From assembly GCF_040750395.1 (NCBI RefSeq), contig NZ_JBFLVD010000005.1, forward strand, positions 1 through 64,000: 64,000 nt of DNA, read 5' to 3'. Shown in pieces: positions 43,155 through 51,523 of this stretch (positions are counted from its first letter, which is position 1; the number at the start of each line of letters is the position of its first letter). The translations under genes were made by a program, and so were the position numbers. The stretch is from Scandinavium sp002470465. Lineage in GTDB: Bacteria; Pseudomonadota; Gammaproteobacteria; Enterobacterales; Enterobacteriaceae. Below the pieces are notes generated by a model. That model saw only the letters and a list, made by a program, of their open reading frames with translations. It searched no databases and had not been told where the DNA came from.

Positions 43155-43921
43155 TTGAAGCGCATAAGCTTAGCTACAGCATTCAGGGACGCAAGCTGAC
43201 CGATAACGTCTCTTTCACCCTGCTCGGTGGCGAAATCGTGGCCATCCTTGGCCCTAACGGTGCAGGAAAATCAACCCTGCTGCGCCAGCTGACCGGCTAC
43301 CTGAAACCTGATACCGGCGAATGCCGGCTGTTTGGCAAACCGATCGCAGCATGGCAGACCGCCGAGCTGGCAAAAACGCGGGCCGTGATGCGGCAAAACA
43401 GCCACATGGCTTTCCCGTTTAGCGTACTGGAAGTGATTCGCATGGGGCGACACCCGCACCGTTCCCGCAATGGACGTGATGAGACCGGACACATCATAGC
43501 CCTGTGCGGCTGCGAAACGCTGCTCTCGCGTGATTATCGTCATCTGTCAGGCGGAGAGCAGCAGCGCGTTCAGCTCGCGCGTTTGCTGGTCCAGCTCTGG
43601 GAGCCCGTGCCGTCGCCAAAATGGCTGTTTCTCGACGAGCCCACCTCAGCGCTCGATATTCATCACCAGCAGCAACTGTTTCGCTTACTGCGAACGCTGG
43701 TGAATGAGCGGCAGTTTAACGTCTGCTGCGTGCTGCACGATCTCAACCTGGCTTCCCGTTATGCGGACAGGCTCCTCCTGCTGGAAGAAGGAAAAGTCGT
43801 GACCAACGGTACGCCGCAGGCGGTTCTCACCCAGAGCCAGTTAACACGGCTGTATCGCGCGGATTTGTCTGTCCAGACCTCGCCAGACGATCCTGCACCG
43901 CTGATTGTGCTCGAACGTTAA
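43151..43921 (+). CDS. hmuV: Heme ABC transporter ATP-binding protein
   Basis: A 256-residue ABC ATPase. The GTG start at 43151 follows a near-perfect AAGGAGG and overlaps the hmuU stop by 4 bp. Walker A is GPNGAGKST at 34-42, the signature is LSGGEQQRVQLARLL, and Walker B is WLFLDEPTSALD. It is the last gene of the heme operon and energises import through HmuTU. Confidence 0.94.
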   Translation: MIEAHKLSYSIQGRKLTDNVSFTLLGGEIVAILGPNGAGKSTLLRQLTGYLKPDTGECRLFGKPIAAWQTAELAKTRAVMRQNSHMAFPFSVLEVIRMGRHPHRSRNGRDETGHIIALCGCETLLSRDYRHLSGGEQQRVQLARLLVQLWEPVPSPKWLFLDEPTSALDIHHQQQLFRLLRTLVNERQFNVCCVLHDLNLASRYADRLLLLEEGKVVTNGTPQAVLTQSQLTRLYRADLSVQTSPDDPAPLIVLER

Positions 43922-43939
43922 TCCCTTTGACAAAACCCC

Positions 43940-43970
43940 TTGACCTTCCAGTTGCTGGAAGGTTTAACCT
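43940..43970 (+). promoter_or_regulatory. CueR-activated copA promoter
   Basis: TTGACC (43940-43945) and TAACCT (43965-43970) are separated by an overlong 19-bp spacer that contains the dyad ACCTTCC/GGAAGGT. This is the MerR-type architecture and nearly the E. coli PcopA sequence. CueR with Cu(I) or Ag(I) distorts such a promoter to activate it. Confidence 0.92.
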
Positions 43971-44013
43971 TTATCACAGTTGGTAAATTCACTGAGGTAA
44001 AAGGAGCCTGAGT

Positions 44014-46515
44014 ATGTCTCAAACTATCAATCTGACGCTGGATGGCCTCTCCTGTGGCCACTGCGTCAAACGCGTGAAAGAAAGTCTGGAGCAGCGTCCT
44101 GATGTCGAAAGCGCTGAAGTGACCATCGACCATGCCGCCGTCACCGGCAGTGCCAGCGCCGGGCAGCTGATCGAAACCGTTAAACAGGCCGGATACGGGG
44201 CGGAGCTCAGCCACCCAAAGGCTAACCCGCTGGCAGAGTCATCACTCCCGTCGGAAGCACTGACAGCGGCCCCAACCGAGCTTCCGGCAGCCGATGACCT
44301 CGACGACAGCCTGCAGCTGTTGATCAACGGCATGAGCTGCGCCAGCTGTGTCTCCCGGGTACAAAATGCGCTTGCCGCAGTACCGGGCGTCACCCAGGCA
44401 CGGGTCAATCTGGCGGAACGCACGGCGCTGGTTATGGGCAGTGCGTCCGCCTCTGATTTAGTCCAGGCGGTGGAAAAAGCGGGCTACGGCGCCGAGGCCA
44501 TCGAAGATGATCTGAAGCGCCGTGAACGCCAGCAGGAAACCGCGATCGCCACCATGAAACGGTTCCGCTGGCAGGCCATTGTCGCCCTGCTGGTCGGTAT
44601 TCCGGTGATGGTCTGGGGCATGCTCGGCGACAACATGATGGTCACCGACGCCAACCGTACGCTGTGGCTGATCATCGGCCTGATTACGCTCGGCGTGATG
44701 GTCTTCGCGGGCGGCCACTTTTATTCCAGCGCGTGGAAAAGCCTGAAAAATCGCACCGCGACTATGGATACCCTTGTAGCACTCGGCACCGGTGTGGCGT
44801 GGCTCTATTCGATGAGCGTCAACCTGTGGCCGCAGTGGTTCCCGATGGAGGCACGGCATCTCTACTATGAAGCCAGTGCAATGATCATCGGTCTGATTAA
44901 TCTCGGCCATATGCTGGAAGCCCGCGCCCGCCAGCGCTCCTCCAAAGCGCTGGAAAAATTGCTCGACCTCACCCCGCCAACCGCACGCGTGGTGACGGAG
45001 GAAGGTGAAAACTCCGTGCCGCTGGCAGACGTTCAGCCGGGCATGACGCTGCGCCTCACGACCGGCGATCGCGTGCCTGTCGACGGGGAAATCACCGAGG
45101 GCGAAGCCTGGTTTGACGAAGCGATGCTAACCGGCGAGCCCGTACCGCAGCAAAAAAGCAGCGGTGAAAGCATTCATGCCGGGACGGTGGTGCAGGACGG
45201 TAGCGTACTGTTCCGCGCAAGCGCCGTCGGTAGCCACACCACGCTGTCGCGCATTATCCGCATGGTGCGCCAGGCGCAAAGCAGTAAGCCGGAAATCGGC
45301 CAGCTGGCAGACAGAATTTCCGCCGTGTTTGTGCCCACGGTGGTGGCAATTGCGCTGTTCAGCGCCGCTATCTGGTACTTCTTCGGCCCGGCGCCGCAGA
45401 TTGTCTACACCCTGGTGATTGCCACCACGGTGCTGATCATCGCCTGCCCTTGTGCGCTGGGTCTGGCAACGCCGATGTCGATTATCGCCGGGGTCGGGCG
45501 CGCTGCGGAATACGGCGTGCTGGTCCGCGATGCCGATGCGCTACAGCGCGCAAGCGAACTCGATACGCTGGTGTTCGACAAAACAGGCACGCTGACCGAA
45601 GGGAAACCTCAGGTCGTGGCGGTAAAAACCTGGGGTGATATTACGCAGAGCGAGGCGTTGCGACTCGCCGCCGCGCTGGAGCAGGGTTCAAGCCACCCGC
45701 TGGCCCATGCCATCATCGAAAAAGCAGCCGCTGAGTCGCTGCCAAAGGTCAATGCATTCCGTACGCTGCGAGGTCTTGGCGTGAGCGGTGAAGCGGACGG
45801 TCATGCACTCTTATTAGGAAACCAGGCGCTGCTGAGTGAGCAGCAGGTGGCGAACGCCGAGGCTGACGCTGAGGTTCAGGCGCAGGCAGCGAAAGGTGCC
45901 ACGCCGGTGCTGCTGGCGGTTGATGGCAAAATCGCCGCGCTGTTTGCCATTCGCGATCCGCTGCGTAAAGACAGCGTTACGGCACTCACTCGTCTGCATC
46001 GCGAAGGCTATCGCCTGGTAATGCTGACCGGGGATAACCCGACGACCGCCAACGCGATTGCAAAAGAAGCCGGTATTGATGAAGTGATTGCCGGCGTGCT
46101 GCCGGACGGCAAAGCCGAAGCCATTAAAACGCTTCAGGCAGAAGGCCGCAAAGTGGCGATGGTCGGCGACGGCATCAACGATGCCCCGGCGCTGGCGCAG
46201 GCGGAAGTGGGCATTGCGATGGGCGGTGGCAGCGACGTCGCCATCGAAACCGCAGCTATCACCCTGATGCGCCACAGCCTGACGGGCGTGGCCGACGCAC
46301 TGGCGATTTCACGCGCCACGCTGCGCAACATGAAGCAGAACCTGCTGGGGGCGTTTATCTATAACTCGCTCGGTATCCCCATTGCCGCCGGGATCCTCTG
46401 GCCGCTGACCGGCACGTTGCTGAACCCCGTGGTTGCCGGGGCGGCGATGGCGCTGTCGTCCATCACCGTGGTCAGCAACGCCAACCGCCTGCTGCGCTTT
46501 AAGCCAAAAGCGTAA
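44014..46515 (+). CDS. copA: Cu(I)-exporting P1B-type ATPase CopA
   Basis: An inner membrane copper efflux pump of 833 residues (E. coli 834). Two N-terminal metal-binding domains have C14xxC17 and C109xxC112. The membrane CPC is in ACPCALGLATP, the phosphorylated aspartate in DKTGTLTEG, and the hinge in GDGINDAPAL. After the first domain, the slippery heptamer CCCAAAG (44214-44220) is conserved and a -1 shift gives an immediate stop, producing a 70-residue CopA(Z) chaperone. It is controlled by the CueR promoter and followed by a strong hairpin. Confidence 0.98.
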   Translation: MSQTINLTLDGLSCGHCVKRVKESLEQRPDVESAEVTIDHAAVTGSASAGQLIETVKQAGYGAELSHPKANPLAESSLPSEALTAAPTELPAADDLDDSLQLLINGMSCASCVSRVQNALAAVPGVTQARVNLAERTALVMGSASASDLVQAVEKAGYGAEAIEDDLKRRERQQETAIATMKRFRWQAIVALLVGIPVMVWGMLGDNMMVTDANRTLWLIIGLITLGVMVFAGGHFYSSAWKSLKNRTATMDTLVALGTGVAWLYSMSVNLWPQWFPMEARHLYYEASAMIIGLINLGHMLEARARQRSSKALEKLLDLTPPTARVVTEEGENSVPLADVQPGMTLRLTTGDRVPVDGEITEGEAWFDEAMLTGEPVPQQKSSGESIHAGTVVQDGSVLFRASAVGSHTTLSRIIRMVRQAQSSKPEIGQLADRISAVFVPTVVAIALFSAAIWYFFGPAPQIVYTLVIATTVLIIACPCALGLATPMSIIAGVGRAAEYGVLVRDADALQRASELDTLVFDKTGTLTEGKPQVVAVKTWGDITQSEALRLAAALEQGSSHPLAHAIIEKAAAESLPKVNAFRTLRGLGVSGEADGHALLLGNQALLSEQQVANAEADAEVQAQAAKGATPVLLAVDGKIAALFAIRDPLRKDSVTALTRLHREGYRLVMLTGDNPTTANAIAKEAGIDEVIAGVLPDGKAEAIKTLQAEGRKVAMVGDGINDAPALAQAEVGIAMGGGSDVAIETAAITLMRHSLTGVADALAISRATLRNMKQNLLGAFIYNSLGIPIAAGILWPLTGTLLNPVVAGAAMALSSITVVSNANRLLRFKPKA
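44214..44220 (+). promoter_or_regulatory. Programmed -1 frameshift site in copA
   Basis: The heptamer CCCAAAG is positioned at codons 68-69 (Pro-Lys). In the -1 frame the next codons are GGC TAA, giving a product ending HPKG at 70 residues, the size and end I remember for E. coli CopA(Z). Confidence 0.8.
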
Positions 46516-46516
46516 C

Positions 46517-46547
46517 GCAAACGCCAGCCCAAAAGGCTGGCGTTTGC
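46517..46547. terminator. Stem-loop after copA
   Basis: A perfect 13-bp stem (46517-46529 and 46535-46547) with a 5-base loop, starting one base after the copA stop codon. It is a probable terminator despite the short T-run. Confidence 0.75.
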
Positions 46548-46595
46548 ACCTGTGCAGGCAACGCGCTAGCATGATCTTTTCTTCAGGGAGCGCGT

Positions 46596-47390
46596 ATGGG
46601 ACTGTTTCACCGGATAAAAACTTCGCTGTGCGCTCTGGTTAGTGGGCGCTACGCGTGGCCCGGGCTCGACATATCGCTGCCTGGTGGGCAGCGCCTGCAT
46701 CTGGTCGGCAGCATTCATATGGGCACGCGCGATATGGCGCCGCTGCCGCCGCGGCTGATCAAACTGATTCATCAGGCCGATGCGCTGATCGTAGAAGCGG
46801 ATATCTCAGGTAACGAAACCCCTTTTCGCGATCTTCCGCCCTGCCCGCCGCTTCGCGAGCGTTTAAGCAAATCCCAATATCAACATCTGGAAACGTTGAG
46901 CGACGAACTCGGCCTGTCACTTGCCCTGTTTGATACACAGCCACTGTGGCAAATCGCCATGGTGCTGCAGGCGACTCAGGCACAAAAACTTGGTTTGCGC
47001 CCCGATTACGGTATTGATTATCAGCTGCTGAACTGCGCACGCGAAACTCAGCGCCCGGTGATCGAACTGGAAGGATCGGAGAGTCAGATTGCGCTACTGC
47101 GCGAACTGCCGGACGGTGGACTCTCTTTACTCGACGATACGCTGATCCACTGGCACACCAATGCCCGGTTGCTGCAGGTGATGATCGGCTGGTGGATGGA
47201 GCAACCGCCCATTGAGCCGCCGTCGCTTCCCAACACGTTCAGCCATTCGCTGTACGACGTGCTGATGCATCAGCGCAATCTGGCCTGGTGCGACAAACTG
47301 CATGCTCTGCCGCCCGGACGCTACGTCGTGGCCGTGGGCGCGCTGCATTTATATGGGGAAGGGAATCTGCCGTCGATGCTGAAAACATAG
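46596..47390 (+). CDS. ybaP: TraB/GumN-family protein YbaP
   Basis: 264 residues, equal to E. coli YbaP. The TraB/GumN fold is marked by LVGSIHMGTRDM near 30 and the C-terminal VVAVGALHLYGEGNL with the second conserved histidine. The N-terminus is moderately hydrophobic. The biochemical role is not established, although the family is proposed to be metalloproteases. It follows the copA terminator and is convergent with chiX. Confidence 0.93.
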   Translation: MGLFHRIKTSLCALVSGRYAWPGLDISLPGGQRLHLVGSIHMGTRDMAPLPPRLIKLIHQADALIVEADISGNETPFRDLPPCPPLRERLSKSQYQHLETLSDELGLSLALFDTQPLWQIAMVLQATQAQKLGLRPDYGIDYQLLNCARETQRPVIELEGSESQIALLRELPDGGLSLLDDTLIHWHTNARLLQVMIGWWMEQPPIEPPSLPNTFSHSLYDVLMHQRNLAWCDKLHALPPGRYVVAVGALHLYGEGNLPSMLKT

Positions 47391-47396
47391 CCGGGA

Positions 47397-47477
47397 TAAA
47401 AAAGCGGCCAATATTTCTATTGGCCCGTCAAAGAGGAATTTCATCATTATTATTATCCCGAAGTTAGCACTCCGGAT
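47397..47477 (-). ncRNA. chiX: Small RNA ChiX
   Basis: The minus-strand segment AAATTCCTCTTTGACGGGCC, followed by an AATA hairpin and six T, matches the E. coli ChiX (MicM/SroB) seed and terminator as I remember them. It lies between ybaP and ybaK, as in E. coli. A 5' hairpin (CCGGAG/CTTCGG) precedes it. A promoter with TTGGCA (47513-47508) and GACAAT (47489-47484) fits a start near 47477, giving about 81 nt against 84 in E. coli. Known targets are chiP and the chb operon. The 5' end is approximate. Confidence 0.88.
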
Positions 47478-47599
47478 CTTTCGATTGTCGCTCAAAGTGT
47501 CCATCACTGCCAACACAATTGCGCAAGATAGTACTATTTTTTCAGCAATCTTCAGGCGTATGCTGTTTCCCGTTTACTCCGGCTGTAAGAAGGATTGTT

Positions 47600-48079
47600 A
47601 TGACGCCCGCCGTTAAGTTACTCGAAAAAAACAAGATTGCTTTTCAGGTTCACAGTTACGATCACGATCCCAACGAAACCAACTTTGGCGATGAAGTGGT
47701 GCGCAAACTCGGCCTGAACGCCGACCAGGTTTACAAAACCCTGCTGGTGGCCGTAAACGGGGACATGAAGCATCTCGCCGTTGCCGTCACGCCGGTTGCC
47801 ACGCAGCTCGATCTGAAAAAAGTCGCTAAAGCTTTAGGGGCAAAGAAAGTGGATATGGCCGATCCGATGGTTGCTCAGCGCACCACCGGCTACCTGGTAG
47901 GCGGCATCAGCCCGCTCGGTCAGAAAAAACGCCTGCCGACGCTGATCGATGCCCCGGCACAGAGCTTCCCGACGATCTATGTTTCTGGCGGCAAACGAGG
48001 GCTGGATATCGAACTGGCGGCAGACGATCTGGCGAAGATACTGGACGCGAAGTTTGCCGATATTGCGCGACGGGATTAA
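47600..48079 (+). CDS. ybaK: Cys-tRNA(Pro)/Cys-tRNA(Cys) deacylase YbaK
   Basis: A 159-residue free-standing editing domain (YbaK/ProX fold) that hydrolyses Cys-tRNA(Pro). The start at 47600 with AAGGA upstream gives the E. coli length; the frame opens earlier. The conserved lysine segment VYKTLLVAVNG is near 47 and GGISPLGQKK near 100. Confidence 0.96.
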   Translation: MTPAVKLLEKNKIAFQVHSYDHDPNETNFGDEVVRKLGLNADQVYKTLLVAVNGDMKHLAVAVTPVATQLDLKKVAKALGAKKVDMADPMVAQRTTGYLVGGISPLGQKKRLPTLIDAPAQSFPTIYVSGGKRGLDIELAADDLAKILDAKFADIARRD

Positions 48080-48100
48080 ACACCGTGCCAGGATTAGTTC

Positions 48101-48231
48101 TGTAAGCCGCATCCGGCACCGGTGTTTTCCGTTTTGCCTGATGCGCTACGCTTATCAGGCCTACAAAACTGACGGGTATGCACCAGACGTTTTTCGTAGG
48201 CCGGATAAGGCGAAGCCGCATCCGGCATTTT
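48101..48231. repeat. REP/BIME cluster between ybaK and ushA
   Basis: Three REP-type units: GCCGCATCCGGCAC near 48107, GCCTGATGCGC with TATCAGGCCTAC at 48136-48163, and GTAGGCCGGATAAGGCG with CGCATCCGGC at 48196-48226. They fill the convergent gap. Confidence 0.85.
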
Positions 48232-48236
48232 TCAGG

Positions 48237-49889
48237 CTACTGCCAGCTCACTTCCCCTTTCGGTTCGTAAGCATTCACATCCAGCGGTGAATTCTGTTCG
48301 ATATATTGCTTCAGCACTTCGGCATCGATAAACCCGGTATTTACATAGCCCGGTTTGGTGTCGATATGCGGATAGCCATCGCCGCCCGTGGCGTTAAAGC
48401 TGAGCGTTGCCATACGGTATTTTTTGTTCGGGTCGACCGGCTCGCCTTTGATTTTCAGGTCATTCAGCTGGCCGCCTTTCGCCACAAAGCTGACGTTGGC
48501 AAACTGCGGATACGCGCCGGAGTCCGGCTTCATTTGCGCAACGGCAGTCAGGTATTCTGTCACCTCTTTGCCCGTCATATCGACATACACCACAATATTG
48601 CCGAACGGCTGAACCTTCAGGACGTCTTTGTAGGTGATTTTTCCCGCCTCGATGGAGTCGCGGATCCCGCCGCCGCTCATGACCGCGAAGTCTGCGTTAG
48701 TGCGCGCCATTTGCGCCGCGAGGATCAGATGGCCCATGTTCGTCTGGACGAAGCGCACCTTGCTGCGATCGCCTTCAAGATGGCCATTTACGTCACCCAC
48801 TTTCACGGACAGCTGTGCTTTACCTTTGTTCTGGAACGGCGTCAGCAGCGACAGCATCTGTGGGTTCTCCGGGATTTGCGGCGTGTAAAGTACGCGCTCA
48901 CTTTGCCCGTTGTCATAGGTGATCTTCTTCTTCAGATTGACCGGAATCAGCTGATAGTGCACCAGCTTCATCTCACCGTTGCGGAACTCGAAGTCTGCGC
49001 GGCCCACGTATTTCCCCCATTCGTGAGCCTGCACAATCCAGATACCGTTTTGCTTATCCGGCGCACAAGGCGTGCCCGGCACGTAATCAACCTGCTTTTT
49101 GTTTTCGGAGGCCATGCAAACCGGATCCTGTGAGTGACCACCCACAATCATCGCCAGCGAACCGGCAGGCAGGCTGCGCGCCATTTCGACGTCGCCCGGC
49201 GCGTTCGAGCCGTGGTTACCGTTGTCGTAATGCCCCATGTGGGTGGCGGCGAGGATCACGTCAGGTTTCTGCGTCTGCTGCAGCTCCTGGATAACCAGCT
49301 TCGCTTCTTCCGCCGGGTTGCGGAATTCGATATCGGTGAAGTTTTCCGGATTACCGATTTTTGCGGTATCGTCGGTGGTTAAGCCAATCACGGCAATTTT
49401 CAGCCCCTGGCGGTTGAACAGCGCCCAGGGTTTAAACAGGCGCTCGCCGGTACTTTTCTGGTAAATATTGGCGGAGAGGAACGGGAATTTGACCCACTTT
49501 TCCTGCTGGCGAATCACGCTCAGCGGATGATCGAATTCGTGGTTGCCGACGGCCATCGCATCATAGCCAATCAGGTTCATGCCGCGAAAATCGGGCTCGG
49601 CATCCTGCAGGTCCGACTCCGGCACGCCGGTGTTGATATCACCGCCGGACAGCAGCAGCACGCTGCCGCCTTCTGCTGCAACCTCTTTACGGATCCCGTC
49701 CACCAGCGTCTTTTGCGCGGCCAGGCCGTATTCACCGTACTCGCTGCGCCAGAAATGCCCGTGGTGATCGTTGGTGTGCAGGATGGTTATTTTATAGGTT
49801 TTATCCTGCTCATAAGCGCTGGCCTGCAGGCTACCCAGCAGACCCGCCGCCAGCATCGCCAGCACCACGCCGCGTTTCAACAATGTCAT
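48237..49889 (-). CDS. ushA: Bifunctional UDP-sugar hydrolase/5'-nucleotidase UshA
   Basis: A periplasmic metallophosphatase of 550 residues, the E. coli length. The signal peptide ends ASAYE near residue 26. Metal ligands appear in HTNDHHGHF, SGGDINTG, AVGNHEFD and GGHSQDP. The C-terminal substrate domain has GGDGYPHIDTKPGY. It degrades external UDP-sugars and nucleotides. It is divergent from fsr. Confidence 0.98.
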   Translation of the reverse strand: MTLLKRGVVLAMLAAGLLGSLQASAYEQDKTYKITILHTNDHHGHFWRSEYGEYGLAAQKTLVDGIRKEVAAEGGSVLLLSGGDINTGVPESDLQDAEPDFRGMNLIGYDAMAVGNHEFDHPLSVIRQQEKWVKFPFLSANIYQKSTGERLFKPWALFNRQGLKIAVIGLTTDDTAKIGNPENFTDIEFRNPAEEAKLVIQELQQTQKPDVILAATHMGHYDNGNHGSNAPGDVEMARSLPAGSLAMIVGGHSQDPVCMASENKKQVDYVPGTPCAPDKQNGIWIVQAHEWGKYVGRADFEFRNGEMKLVHYQLIPVNLKKKITYDNGQSERVLYTPQIPENPQMLSLLTPFQNKGKAQLSVKVGDVNGHLEGDRSKVRFVQTNMGHLILAAQMARTNADFAVMSGGGIRDSIEAGKITYKDVLKVQPFGNIVVYVDMTGKEVTEYLTAVAQMKPDSGAYPQFANVSFVAKGGQLNDLKIKGEPVDPNKKYRMATLSFNATGGDGYPHIDTKPGYVNTGFIDAEVLKQYIEQNSPLDVNAYEPKGEVSWQ

Positions 49890-49994
49890 GACTCTCTCCC
49901 TGAATAAATTTCAACTGCCGAAATTACAATGAGTAACAAGCATAGACAAATATGTTTTCAGAATTGAGACTTTCTTCAAACGGCGGAGACCGTT

Positions 49995-50025
49995 ATCTTA
50001 GTCTGATAATTATTACAGATAAGAT
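49995..50025. promoter_or_regulatory. Interrupted dyad between ushA and fsr
   Basis: Arms ATCTTA-G-TCTG and CAGATAAGAT flank an A/T centre in the 180-bp divergent region. It is about 45 bp upstream of fsr and could be a regulator site. The regulator is unknown. Confidence 0.4.
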
Positions 50026-50069
50026 TTTACCCAACGTCGCTATCGCTCCATTAACTTAAGTGAACTTCT

Positions 50070-51290
50070 ATGGCAATCAGTGAAACCAGTCCGACGCTGC
50101 CCGGCAGCGCTGCGCCGAAGCCAAAATCAAAAACCTCCTTTGGCATCCTCGGGGCAATCAGTCTTTCTCACCTGCTCAACGATATGATCCAGTCGCTGAT
50201 TCTGGCGATTTATCCGCTATTGCAGTCTGAGTTTTCGCTCACCTTTGTGCAGATCGGGATGATTACGCTCACCTTCCAACTGACCTCTTCTCTGCTACAG
50301 CCGGTAGTGGGCTACTGGACCGACAAATATCCGATGCCGTGGTCGCTGCCGATTGGTATGTGCTTTACCCTGAGCGGCCTGGTGCTGCTGGCCATGGCGG
50401 GCAGCTTTGAGGCCGTGGTGCTGGCCGCCGCGCTGGTGGGCACCGGTTCTTCTGTATTCCATCCGGAATCGTCGCGCGTGGCGCGTATGGCTTCTGGCGG
50501 ACGCCATGGCCTGGCGCAGTCGCTGTTCCAGGTTGGCGGCAACTTCGGTAGCTCGTTGGGCCCTCTGCTGGCGGCGCTGATCATCGCGCCTTACGGGAAA
50601 GGTAACGTAGGCTGGTTCGTGCTCGCCGCGCTGCTGGCCATTGTCGTGCTGGCGCAAATCAGCCGCTGGTACGCCGCACAGCACCGTATGAACAAAGGCA
50701 AACCCAAAGCGGCCATTGTTAACCCGCTGCCGCGGAACAAAGTGATTCTGGCCGTTTGCGTGCTGCTTCTGCTGATTTTCTCAAAATACTTCTATATGGC
50801 GAGCATCAGCAGCTATTACACCTTTTATCTGATGCATAAGTTTGGATTATCGGTACAAAATGCCCAGTTTCATTTGTTTGCATTCCTGTTTGCCGTTGCT
50901 GCAGGAACCGTCATTGGCGGGCCCGTTGGCGATAAGATTGGGCGTAAATATGTGATTTGGGGCTCTATCCTGGGCGTTGCACCATTCACGCTTGTTTTAC
51001 CTTATGCATCACTCGAATGGACCGGTATTCTGACGGTGATCATTGGTTTTATCCTCGCGTCGGCGTTTTCCGCCATCCTGGTGTACGCTCAGGAGCTTTT
51101 ACCGGGCCGAATTGGCATGGTTTCAGGTCTGTTCTTTGGTTTTGCTTTCGGCATGGGTGGCTTGGGGGCTGCGGTTCTCGGCGTGGTTGCTGACCATACC
51201 AGCATCGAAGAAGTCTACAAAATCTGCGCTTTCCTGCCATTACTGGGGATGTTGACCATATTCCTGCCTGACAATCGTCATAAAGCCTGA
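50070..51290 (+). CDS. fsr: Fosmidomycin resistance transporter Fsr
   Basis: A 406-residue major facilitator with about 12 membrane segments, the E. coli length. A cytoplasmic N-terminus with proline/lysine precedes SHLLNDMIQSLILAIYPLL. The MFS motif GPVGDKIGRKY is in the loop after segment 8. In E. coli it exports fosmidomycin when overexpressed; the natural substrate is uncertain. It is divergent from ushA. Confidence 0.97.
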   Translation: MAISETSPTLPGSAAPKPKSKTSFGILGAISLSHLLNDMIQSLILAIYPLLQSEFSLTFVQIGMITLTFQLTSSLLQPVVGYWTDKYPMPWSLPIGMCFTLSGLVLLAMAGSFEAVVLAAALVGTGSSVFHPESSRVARMASGGRHGLAQSLFQVGGNFGSSLGPLLAALIIAPYGKGNVGWFVLAALLAIVVLAQISRWYAAQHRMNKGKPKAAIVNPLPRNKVILAVCVLLLLIFSKYFYMASISSYYTFYLMHKFGLSVQNAQFHLFAFLFAVAAGTVIGGPVGDKIGRKYVIWGSILGVAPFTLVLPYASLEWTGILTVIIGFILASAFSAILVYAQELLPGRIGMVSGLFFGFAFGMGGLGAAVLGVVADHTSIEEVYKICAFLPLLGMLTIFLPDNRHKA

Positions 51291-51297
51291 ATAACTT

Positions 51298-51327
51298 GCC
51301 GTCAGAGTGAAATTCTGACGGCTATTT
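51298..51327 (+). terminator. Terminator after fsr
   Basis: GCCGTCAGA/TCTGACGGC, a 9-bp stem with a 7-base loop followed by TATTT, starts 7 bp after the fsr stop. Confidence 0.8.
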
Positions 51328-51523
51328 ACCTACGTTTTATCAGCATTCCCGACCATTAATAGCCTCTCTTTTTCCCATCTGTGCGTTTTCCCTCTTTAAT
51401 TCTGTTTTTCTTCAAAATTCAACAATTATTCATAAACAGATTGCTGAGAATTGTCATAAACTATTACCTGGTTTTTTGGCGTTTTCGCCAGAAATGGATC
51501 TACCAGCCACGAAAGGAGACGGA

